Made by a program: the position numbers and the translations under genes. Source: Closterium sp. Naga37s-1 (Eukaryota; Streptophyta; Zygnematophyceae; Desmidiales; Closteriaceae). Taken from it: a stretch of 64,000 nt of DNA. The stretch lies in assembly GCA_947471745.1 (NCBI GenBank), contig CANJKZ010000723.1, positions 7,942,501 to 8,006,500 on the forward strand, in the 5' to 3' direction. Positions 54,076 through 62,197 of the stretch are shown piece by piece (position 1 is the stretch's first letter; each line of letters begins with the position of its first letter). Below the pieces are notes generated by a model. The model did not search any database, had not been told where the DNA came from, and saw only the letters and a program-made list of their open reading frames with translations.

Positions 54076-54316
54076 TGTTGAAAGACTAAAGTTTAGTAGG
54101 CTTAGGAGCCATGGTAGTTAAGTGACTTAGTGGTGAAGTTCGAGGGTAAGGAAAATTGTCGAGAGAGTTGTGTGAGAGAATGATGGTTTCACTATAGGTT
54201 CAAGGGTACAAATATGAAAGAAGTGAAGCAAGGTGCACCACCTAACAAGCAAGATAACTACACTAAGTCTACATTGCAGGTAGTTATAAAGTGATGTATA
54301 CAATAACATTCTGACA
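54076..54316 (-). repeat. LTRn-3 5' LTR
   Basis: 241-bp copy of 52295-52535, followed outside by gtgtc. Confidence 0.9.
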
Positions 54317-55189
54317 GTGTCCAGTCTGAGTCCTAGGAATTTGAGGCACTGACTTGGCTCGAGCTGCGATTTTTTTGAGTTGACGACGAATCCGGCCGCT
54401 GTGAGGTCGGCCAAGATGATAGCTCGATTGCGAAGGGCCTCAGCTCGAGTGGCATTTATAAAAAGGATGTCGTCAACATATGGGATAAGTCGAATGCCTT
54501 TGCTGCGCCAGCGCTTTGCGAGCTGCTTGATTAGTTGGGTGAAGACAAACGGCGCAGTGGCCAGCCCAAAAGGCAGGGATAGGAACTGATAGCGTTGTCC
54601 TTGGAGGGTGAAACCAAGAAACCGCCAATATGCGGGGTGGATGTCCACATGGTGGTATCCGGCCTTCAGATCGATGGTGAATAGCCAATCGTCTCGATGC
54701 ACCAAGTCGGGCACCCGGTTAAGGCCCTCGTAACGAAATCGTGGGACGGACAAGAATGTATTCACGTGTCGAAGGTCCAATATGAGTCTCTTTTTTGAAG
54801 GTTGGACGACTACATTTAAAGGGCTGACGCATGTGAGGGGTTCCGACGGGGGCACCATTCGGGCCGCTCCTGTCGCTAGTAGCTCGGTGACTGCCTCGAC
54901 CGCAAATGCGGTAAATTGAATGGCACCCGAGTGGTTTGCCGCGTGGTGGGGAGTGGGCTCCGAGGATGCCCACGGAAGACGGTAGCCGGATGTGATTACT
55001 GACATGATGAAGCGGCTATCACACCAGGCGGCCCACCAGCTGGCGCACGCACCAAGGCGACCACGCATGAAAGGTGTGCCGGTGGGTGAAGTGTCGAGAG
55101 CGGCGAGGACGTCCAGCTCTGGTAAGGGGTGCAGGGAGGAGCGTACGAAGAAGGGTGAGTGTTGAGGCCACGTAATCGTATCTTATCAT

Positions 55190-55301
55190 CTTTTTTTTTT
55201 TTTTTTTTTTTTTTTACTCGTCTCTTTTGCATTACCTCCTGCCTTCTTTTCTTCTCTCTCTCTTGAACCCCTTCTCCTCCTCCCTCTTTCTTCATCTTCT
55301 T

Positions 55302-55371
<70 letters not shown>

Positions 55372-55373
55372 GT
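55190..55373. repeat. Poly-T and (CT)n tract in PAT element
   Basis: About 25 T residues at 55191-55215, then (ct)n at 55304-55364, between the gag and RT ORFs. No ORF crosses it with support. Confidence 0.93.
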
Positions 55374-55474
55374 TAGTAGAATCGCATCGGTAAAGTAAAA
55401 AGGGCAATCATTTTTAAATAAGACAGTTGCTCGTAGATCTGAAAAATTATAACGGCATAATCATACATAGATCT

Positions 55475-57097
55475 TCACACAATCTTAGTGGGCCTATTGG
55501 CGCCCTGGCCACGCTGGGGGCAATCCGCGATCCCATGTCCGGGTTCGCGACAGTAGAAACAACGCCCGTCACCGTCACGGCGCCACGTGTTCCAATTACG
55601 CTCTCCTTGGCCTCGACCACGAGGGGGAGGGTCGCTACGGGAGCTCGCATGGGTGGGGCGATTAGGTCTCTTTTTGTTAGCCGCCACGATTTGAGTGGCA
55701 GCCTTTACATTCTTATCTTCCACCACTTCGCCATATTTAATCTTTAAGGCCATATTGGCCACCTCAAAACCACGTTGGTCGGCGGTAAAGAGAAAATGAA
55801 TCTTTTCCTCCGCTTCGTCAACTATTTGCTGGAGGTAGTCGGCGTCTTGCTCGCCGCCGCTAGAAGGCAAAACAGAAATGGCGTGACGTGCAATAGCTTG
55901 AATACGCTCGAAACTAAAAAGTTGCGTGCGGATACCATCACTTTTCACTAAGGAGGAACGCAGCTGGGGGCGAGCAGGGGGGATGGGAGCAAGGCTGAAG
56001 GTGGCAGAGCTGGGTTTGGGACGGGCTGCATTACCTTCATCCGAATTCTCGATGGGTGCGTTGTCGCCCGCGTCGTCGCCATCGGATTCGTTGGCCGGAG
56101 GGGGGAGGCGAGAGCGTGGTGCTGCCGCTGCTGCTGCGGGACGATCAGGTCCTGAAGGCGGTGCGGGATCGCCGTTATTTCCGCGCTGGAGAGCAGCGAG
56201 GAGGCCGATGACGTGATGTATGGCTTCGTTGTTGGCGGCGGCAGGAATTTCATTGTTGGTATAACGAGCGGAATAATTTTCTGCTGCGCGGGGCGCTGTA
56301 GATGCAGTGGAGCGCGCTGAAACACGTTCGCCAGCAGCTCCCGTGAAGATTCGCTGAAGGTTTCGCTGGGCTGCCGGGTCAAGACGCGCGAGAATCTCGG
56401 CAAAATCCGCTGCTGCAGAAGGCGAGATTCGACAATCCTGAGAAGCGCGCGGATTCGCCGGGCGAGGTGCAGGATCTGGGCAAGATTCTCGCCCTTGGTC
56501 CTGATCCTGGCGATCCGCGCGGCGGTCAAGATTGCGATCTTGACCGAGATCGCGATCGCCGGCCCCACGCGCAGGACCCTCATGATTACGGTTCACACGC
56601 GCAGGGTCGCGATCATTACGATCGCCACGCGCAGGACCAGAGGGTGCCGCGCGTGTGGCGTTTTCGGCCGTTGCTGGGGCTTCCTCGGGAATGGGCGCGA
56701 CATTTCCGTCAGGTGCGTTCGTTTCGCCTCCACGTAACCCGTCCGCACGTCGTTCGCCGTGAAATCCGGGAGGAAAATCCCGACGGGAAGATCCGTCACG
56801 ATCGCCTCCTGCAGCTCTCGGGCTTCGAGGAGGAGCTTGTCGCGCACGATTCAATAAATCCAGAGCAGTAACAGCAGCAGAATTTCCGCCACGGGGAGAG
56901 CGAGAACGCTCACGACGCGAAGAGGAGTCCCGATCCCCATCACGTTGCGGAGAACCACCACGACCACTGCTCCGTAAATTCATTCGAGAAGCGGGAGGCC
57001 TTCCGCCAACAGCGGAGACAAGTCCGCCAGTCATGCTATTAAAACGGACAGCAATAACGTCTGCTAACAAGGTGCTCCTATGCCCAGATCTGGGCAT
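55475..57097 (-). CDS. PAT element gag-like protein (540 aa)
   Basis: Single ORF from ATG 57097. The first half is Arg/Asp/Pro-rich and disordered (runs such as RDRDPARVNRN and RRADRQDQDQ). A helical region follows (AADFAEILARLDPAAQRNLQRIF). A conserved-looking middle (QLFSFERIQAIARHAISVLPSS...YLQQIVDEAEEKIHFLF) precedes a classical CX2CX4HX4C zinc knuckle (CFYCREPGHGIADC) near the C-terminus. DIRS and PAT elements carry such a gag ORF first. The frame is intact even though the downstream ORFs are broken. Confidence 0.82.
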   Translation of the reverse strand: MPRSGHRSTLLADVIAVRFNSMTGGLVSAVGGRPPASRMNLRSSGRGGSPQRDGDRDSSSRRERSRSPRGGNSAAVTALDLLNRARQAPPRSPRAAGGDRDGSSRRDFPPGFHGERRADGLRGGETNAPDGNVAPIPEEAPATAENATRAAPSGPARGDRNDRDPARVNRNHEGPARGAGDRDLGQDRNLDRRADRQDQDQGRESCPDPAPRPANPRASQDCRISPSAAADFAEILARLDPAAQRNLQRIFTGAAGERVSARSTASTAPRAAENYSARYTNNEIPAAANNEAIHHVIGLLAALQRGNNGDPAPPSGPDRPAAAAAAPRSRLPPPANESDGDDAGDNAPIENSDEGNAARPKPSSATFSLAPIPPARPQLRSSLVKSDGIRTQLFSFERIQAIARHAISVLPSSGGEQDADYLQQIVDEAEEKIHFLFTADQRGFEVANMALKIKYGEVVEDKNVKAATQIVAANKKRPNRPTHASSRSDPPPRGRGQGERNWNTWRRDGDGRCFYCREPGHGIADCPQRGQGANRPTKIV

Positions 57098-57118
57098 AGG
57101 AAGGGTTTAGTGTGTGCT

Positions 57119-57275
57119 GGTGGAAACTAGAGAAGTGAAAACTGCAAATGAGACTAGGTGGTAGGTCCCGAGGACCTGCCGAAAGGTAAAGGAGAATGTC
57201 TTCTTTACAGCAAACCCCTCTTCAAGTCGAACCACAATCTGTAAATTTTTTTGTTACAAAAAAATTCTCATATTG
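57119..57275 (-). repeat. PAT element repeat A1 (5' end)
   Basis: 157 bp, about three differences from A2. Its outer edge is CAAT on the minus strand, then non-element DNA (cagccacctgctgc on the plus strand). Confidence 0.9.
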
Positions 57276-57835
57276 CAGCCACCTGCTGCTTTGGAACTGC
57301 TGCCATTGCTAGTGCTGCCGCTGGATTGTGACGTGCTGCCACTGCCACTGCTACGGTACATGCTGCCTGCTCAGCGCTTTCATCCCCAAACATAAGCTCT
57401 CCGTGACAACTGCACTTTTGAGGCGCCTCAAAAGTTGCCGCCCTTGGAACAATGAGTCAAGAATCTTGACCTCAAGAACATCTGATCTGCGGCAACTGCT
57501 CGTACGTGCCCATGCAATCTCATGCAGCAGCTGCAGCGCAGCTCCCTCACTCCCACACCGTTCCACAAGAAGCTACCCACACACTAAACAAAGCCGCCAA
57601 CCGAATGGAGGGGCAGGCAGGACCTTCAACCGTACCGCAGGGCCGCAGGCATGACCACCGCCCCCTGCCCCACCCTCCACCGGGCCCCACACCTCTACCC
57701 CCTGCAGAAGTTGCTGAAACTCCCTCATTGCCACCAGTGCTAACTATGAGCCCTCATTGTCCAGCCAGCCGGCCCATGCAGTCCCGTTCAACAAGCAAGC
57801 TCTCCTGCAGCTGCGGCTTCTCTGTGCAGCTCTAA
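57276..57835. other. 3' flank of the coiled-coil gene, no gene recognised
   Basis: Contains a perfect 22-bp palindrome at 57414-57435 centred on gaggcgcctc and CTG-rich sequence. Short ORFs only. It probably includes the 3' UTR of the minus-strand gene ending at 57836. Confidence 0.5.
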
Positions 57836-59307
57836 TCACTTCTTGGCCTTGGCAAAGCGCAGGCAGCGGTACTTCTCCCCACTCACTGTGATCTCCAGCG
57901 CCCCGTCCTGCAATGCATGCATGGCCGAAACAGGGGGAGAGCACAACGAAGGCGAGTTTTGAGGCACCTCGAAAGAGCTTCTTCTCCCCACTCCCTGTGA
58001 TCTCCACCAGCGCCCCATCCTGCAATGCATGGCCACAGCACGACACGACACGGGAGCAGCACAGTGAAGGTGGTTGAGTTGAGCCCATGTGATTACCTGC
58101 ATGCATGCAAGTTCATGCCTACAGTGCCGACCACATGGCACATACCATCTCTCTCCCTCACCCTCCCCCCACCCTTTTCCACCCTCGTCAATCCTCAACC
58201 CCTCCCATCCAGGAAACCCTCAACTATTCCTCTTGCCCGTCCCCCACTCCCCCTATCAGCCCCTCTCCCACACTCCCCTCTCCTCCCACCTCCCCCCCCC
58301 CGCAACTGGCTCTCCCCCGGTTAGATGCGGTCTGCATGACCATGAGCTTCTCTATCTCACGCTTCTCCTAATCCAAGTTTTGAGTCGCCTAAAACTCACC
58401 CACCTCTCTTCCCCCTCCCTTTCCCCTCATTCCCCCACTCCCCCTCCCAATCCCCTCCCCCACTCCCCCCCTCTCTCTCCCCCCGTCCTCCACTCATCTC
58501 ACGCTTCTCCCAATCCTAGCTTAGAGTCGCCTCAAACCCACCCACCCCTCTCCCCCACTCCCCCTCCTCTCCCCCCCCTTCCCCCCGCCCCCACTCCCAC
58601 ACCTCCCCCGAACCGCACCTGGTTCTCCTGGTTGGAGATGCCGTCCCCATGAGCATGCGCTTCTCCTTCTCCAGGTTCTCCCGCTCCGCACTTTGAGTCC
58701 ACTGTAAGCCTCCCCGTCCCCATTCTACTCCCCCCGCTCACCCCTACTCCCCCCTCTCACCCCCACTCCCCCCGCTTCCCCTCCCCTCCCCGGCACCTGG
58801 TTCTCCTGGTTAAACGCCGTCCCCATGAGCATGCGCTTCTCCTTCTCAAGGTTCGCTTCTGCGCCGGCTCAAGAGTCATTTCCCCCACCCCTCGCTCCCC
58901 CCACCTTACCCCCGCACCTGGTTCTCCTGGTTGGACGCCGTCCCCATGAGCATGCGCTTCTCCTTCTCCAGGTTCTCCCGCTCCGCGCGCAGCCGCGCCT
59001 CCTGCTTCACTATCTCCGCCTGCCGTTGCGCGCACGGACACGGGCGCGGGGGGGCAGGTGAGGGGGGATGTGGGAGGGAGCAGTCGGGGAGGCGGGGATG
59101 GAAAAACGGAGAAGAGAAAGCGGGGAGAAAGAGCGGGAGGACGAGCAGGCAGAAAGCGGGGAGGGCGAGCAGGCAGAAAGCGGGGAGGGCGGGTGCGAGG
59201 GAGGACAACAGAAGAGACTCTCCCAGCGAATCAAAAGCAGGCTCCAATCTCAAGCACCCCCCCCAGCGTAACCGCGGGCCGCGGAAGCAGCAGAGGAGAA
59301 AGCAGGT

Positions 59308-59341
<34 letters not shown>

Positions 59342-59590
59342 GCGGCAGCGGCGGCGGTGGCGGCGGCGGCGGCGGTGGCGGTGGCGGCGGTGGCGGCGGC
59401 GGCACCTCACCTCTCTCCGCGTGAGCTCCGCCTTCCACGCGGCCTCGCGCTCCGCGACCTCCCGCTCGCGCTCCTCGAGGTACTGCTTCATCTCGCGCTC
59501 CTTGAGCATGCGGTCCTGTATGTCCGCCTCCATCGCCACGCGCAGCTCCTTCACGAAATTCTCCACCACCTCCTTTATGCGCATCGACAT
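57836..59590 (-). CDS. Small conserved coiled-coil protein, three exons (117 aa)
   Basis: Exons 59590-59411 (60 aa), 59019-58918 (34 aa) and 57907-57836 (23 aa plus stop). All introns are GT-AG in phase 0 and join without frame change. The product starts MSMRIKEVVENFVKEL, then a charged heptad-rich helix (REMKQYLEEREREVAEREAA, EARLRAERENLEKEKRML), then GTASNQENQ and a short beta-like tail ending SGEKYRCLRFAKAKK. From memory it resembles a small uncharacterised plant coiled-coil family with this same C-terminus; I cannot name it. The last third of exon 2 and the start of exon 3 are duplicated within intron 2, so alternative splice forms are possible. Best candidate for an ordinary host gene in the window. 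Confidence 0.75.
57940..58035 (-). repeat. Partial duplicate of exon 3 in intron 2
   Basis: The plus-strand stretch ttctccccactccctgtgat... to ...ccatcctgcaatgcatgg repeats the start of exon 3 (57880-57925) with its acceptor. It encodes DGALVEITGSGEK instead of DGALEITVSGEK, then runs out of frame. Confidence 0.75.
58317..58875 (-). repeat. Decaying tandem copies of the exon 2 end
   Basis: Copies of the block encoding NLEKEKRMLMGTASNQENQ and its donor occur at about 58799-58866 (in frame, TAFNQENQ) and 58617-58688 (2-bp insertion), plus more diverged traces at 58317-58370 and 58495-58515. The first two keep CAG|GT at the exon edge. Intervening DNA is C-rich (ccccactccccc). Confidence 0.78.
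59305..59402. repeat. CAG/GCGGTG microsatellite in intron 1
   Basis: About ten CAG units, then GCGGTGGCGGCGG repeats, lying just inside intron 1 next to its donor. Confidence 0.93.
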
Positions 59591-61857
59591 GATTCTCCTC
59601 TCCTCCTGCTGCCTCCTCCTGCCTCCTGCTGCCTGCTCGCCTCCTCCTGTCTCCGCGTCCCTCCTTCTCCTGACCCCTTTTCCCCGTCCTCCTGCCTCCT
59701 TCCTTTCTCCTACCTCCTTCTCCCACTCCTGCCTCCTCCCTTTCCCCTGCCTCTTTCTCCCTCCCTTCGACTCCTCCTAATTCCTTCTACTTCCTTCGAA
59801 TTCCTTCTAGCTCCTCCTGACTCCAGAATCACCACCGTCCACTCCTCCAGCTCCACCCGTCTTCTGTAACTTGGCCCTCCCAGCTGCGTTGTTTACTCGA
59901 AGACTGCCAGTATAACCGCCTGGTTTTATAATCGGCTCAAACGAATCGATTCCCTAGGCGAGGTATCGGCTGGATCGCACGCGCTGCTGCCTGATTGGTT
60001 CTCGAGGAACACTAAAAAGTTACCAGAACGGTCACTGCGCCAATCCGACGCGCGTAAAGAGAGTCATTGCCCTTTCAGTATCGCTTGCCTATCTGAAGCG
60101 TTGGCGAATCTAGGAGATCGGTGGAGTAACCTGTACCAGCTGTCCATGCTGCCCTTCTAGCGCGGATCTCGATGGGGTGATATCATTAGCTGGAATTTCT
60201 CTAGAATGCACGCGTGACGGAATAATCGAGCCTGTTAGATCGGGTGAAGATCAAACGGCGCATCAAGCGGCGGATCGCACGGCAAGATTCCAAGGGTGAT
60301 GCGCAAGACTGGATCGTTCTATCTGTCGACCAGAAAATGGCGGAGACGGAAAATGGGACAACGAATGCTCGCTGGAAAACTACTGCAGCGCTATGATGAT
60401 GTTCCGAAGCTTCTTGGCGCTGCTTTAGGCCTCGGCCCCAGAGCGCATTCATCTAAAAATCCTGCCAACCAAAGTGTTCCCGTTTGTGAAATGAAGAGCT
60501 GAGAGACAGAGGGATAATTGCTCCAAGGGTCGTGTTCCTCAAATTTGAAGCGTAGTTACAGCTGCGCAGTCATCCAGGGGAGAATGCTCCATCCATAAAT
60601 GGTGCGGTCCCTCGCAGCCGATTTCTCGAGCACCGCTTTGTTCAGGATTAAAATATGGAGCTTAGTACAGAGCACTTCACTTAGTAAGATCCAGAAGGGA
60701 CCTCCAAAATGCTGCAGCGAGGAAAACTGTTGTTGCGGACGAGGAGTTACATCTTGCATGAAGGTTTTGCACATGACGAGAGCAGTACAGTACAGTACCT
60801 CGTGGAAAAACAAATTCGCCAGCATCCATTGAAAAACAGTCTAAATTTGAGAACTGCTTCCTAACGTGTGGAACCGTCCTGAGCCACGAAACCGAACTGT
60901 AATGTGCGAGAGATGTGCGACCTGACGTCTCTGGTGGTATGGCTTGCGATGCTGCCCATTTGTTCCCGAAATTTGTGGGTTTGGAGACGATTAGCCAATC
61001 AGGCCAAAGCCATATTTGTGGTCAACATTGTGCCACGGTAGCTCGTTGAATGCCCCACTATGGAAATAATCGCGCGACGCGACGACTCTCGAATTTTGCT
61101 CAATCCTGTCGACTACCCTCGCACCGCGCTACCCGATTTTTAATATTTCTAAATCTTATGGACTTCTACATGCGCTTTCGTGATAACGGCATAAACACTC
61201 TCGACAAAGTTTGTGTCGGATTTGTTGGACGACACATTCTTTAGCCAGGCATGGTTTACCCTGAATACGCAATAACCGTTCAGCCAATTGTTTTTTAAGG
61301 CTATAAGGTTATGCAAGGTGTTATATATCTTCAATATGACATAGTTTTCAATCATATTCGGAACTGAAAAAGAAACTGAACTTAAAAAATAAACTGCTTC
61401 ACACTTCTACGAGATTTAATTAAAGAGAAATACTATGTGTTCTTGCATAATTTTGCAAAATTGCATTTCTTGAGGCAACACACAAAACCTATTTGAACAT
61501 GCCTGTGAATTTGTGGGTTGAAAATAACCGTCTTTTGCTACATTTGAGAAGTATAGTCCATGCTATAATATTTTCTAGTCCGATACAAGAGTCCCGTTGC
61601 CTCATTACGGCTGGTCCTAATGTATACTATGATACGACTTTGTATTTTTTTGAATCATTCTAGCCCTGAAGTATTTACCCGTTTTGTCAGCACGACCATT
61701 TTGAATCATTAATGCAACTGCACAAAATGACAACTCGTACAAAGGGGTTGCATTTATTGCATATGGATATCGTCAAATGTGTTCTCGCCAAAAAACAAGA
61801 AATCAAAGGGATCCGAAATTACTGATTAAAAAATACGCAGTCAGACCAGACCGTAAA
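59591..61857. other. Promoter side of the coiled-coil gene and AT-rich intergenic DNA
   Basis: 59591-59860 is pyrimidine-rich (tcctcctgcctcc) and probably the 5' UTR/promoter of the minus-strand gene. From 59880 to 61857 only short ORFs occur, with no recognised motif. AT content rises from about 61130. No RNA gene or element boundary recognised until the Cop-6 LTR. Confidence 0.5.
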
Positions 61858-61992
61858 TGTGAGAATGAGAACGAGAATGAATGAACTATGAAATGAAGTG
61901 AGTACAAATAGGAAACCCTAATTGGGTTGTACCCCCTATGGGATACCCCACTATAGCCTACACAACAGCATAAGCTATATAATGTTCTGACA
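61858..61992 (-). repeat. Cop-6 3' LTR
   Basis: About 135 bp, ends CATTCTCACA in element orientation. Same TAGTGGGGTATCCCATAGGG core as Cop-5. Confidence 0.85.
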
Positions 61993-62197
61993 CACCCCCA
62001 TAGGCAAAGTGGGGGAGAACAAGGGGTCACAAGACCAGTCAAGCAAAGCAGAGCAAGCTCAGGGTGGATCACAAAGTCACCACACAGTCCGAGCACAACG
62101 ACAAGGCCACAAGGCCAGTTCACATGCAGGAGTACACATATATATATAGACCTAGACAAGCAAGAGCAGGTATATATATGTAACAGTACAAGCAAGG

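Larger units (their letters stand above)
52295..54316 (-). mobile_element. LTRn-3: non-autonomous LTR element, TSD gtgtc
   Basis: 2,022 bp with 241-bp LTRs at 52295-52535 and 54076-54316 that I read as identical, and duplication gtgtc at 52290-52294 and 54317-54321. In minus orientation the LTR starts TGTCAGAATG and ends CTTTCAACA. A degenerate primer site tgctatcagag follows at 54075. No gag-pol coding. The interior holds a long 31-bp minisatellite, a leader related to LTRn-1 (ctcctggcctgtgggccc) and the shared GTGTGGGGGTGG...CTCCTCCTCC segment. Confidence 0.92.
51132..55068 (-). pseudogene. PAT element RT-RNase H ORF, split by LTRn-3
   Basis: The RT part (55068 to 54317) has VPPSEPL, LILDLRHVN, DLKAGYHHVDIHP, FLSLPFGLATAP, PYVDDILFI and LKFLGLRLD. 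It breaks at LTRn-3 and continues from 52294 to 51132 with RNase H (VMYVDASDSAWG, LRELAGILWAL, LLRSDSQAAYYIL, PRELNTEADTLSK). The DIRS-type C-terminal segment follows (HSIDLFASPTNAQ...PSAFWWPLL). Across the insertion the RNase H frame is offset by one base relative to RT. The likely slip is a ctctttttctcc run near 52275, so there is also a frameshift. In DIRS elements this protein makes cDNA that is circularised before integration. Confidence 0.85.
44003..57275 (-). mobile_element. DIRS-order retrotransposon of PAT/Ngaro type with split direct repeats
   Basis: Minus-strand element of about 5.5 kb once Cop-5 (44751-50469) and LTRn-3 (52295-54316) are subtracted. It has A1 (57119-57275), gag (57097 to 55475), RT-RNase H, tyrosine recombinase, then B1 (44330-44370), A2 (44173-44329) and B2 (44007-44047). 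No TSD is present. The tetranucleotide CAAT (minus strand) lies at the outer edge of A1, at the B1/A2 junction and just outside B2, as expected if a tyrosine recombinase integrated a circle across that overlap. RT-RH and recombinase ORFs are interrupted, so the copy is dead. Confidence 0.88.

Noticed and set aside
52964..54076. 370-aa Pro/Gln-rich ORF and overlapping ORFs in LTRn-3
   Set aside because: Produced by the 31-bp minisatellite, which is open in every frame; no domain and no conserved start.
54127..54321. C-terminal part of the ORF that extends RT into SYNYLQCRLSVVILL-like residues
   Set aside because: This is the LTRn-3 LTR read in frame with RT, not part of the PAT protein.
60201..61355. 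Short ORFs between the coiled-coil gene and Cop-6
   Set aside because: All under 90 aa, no motif, no splice structure that extends them.
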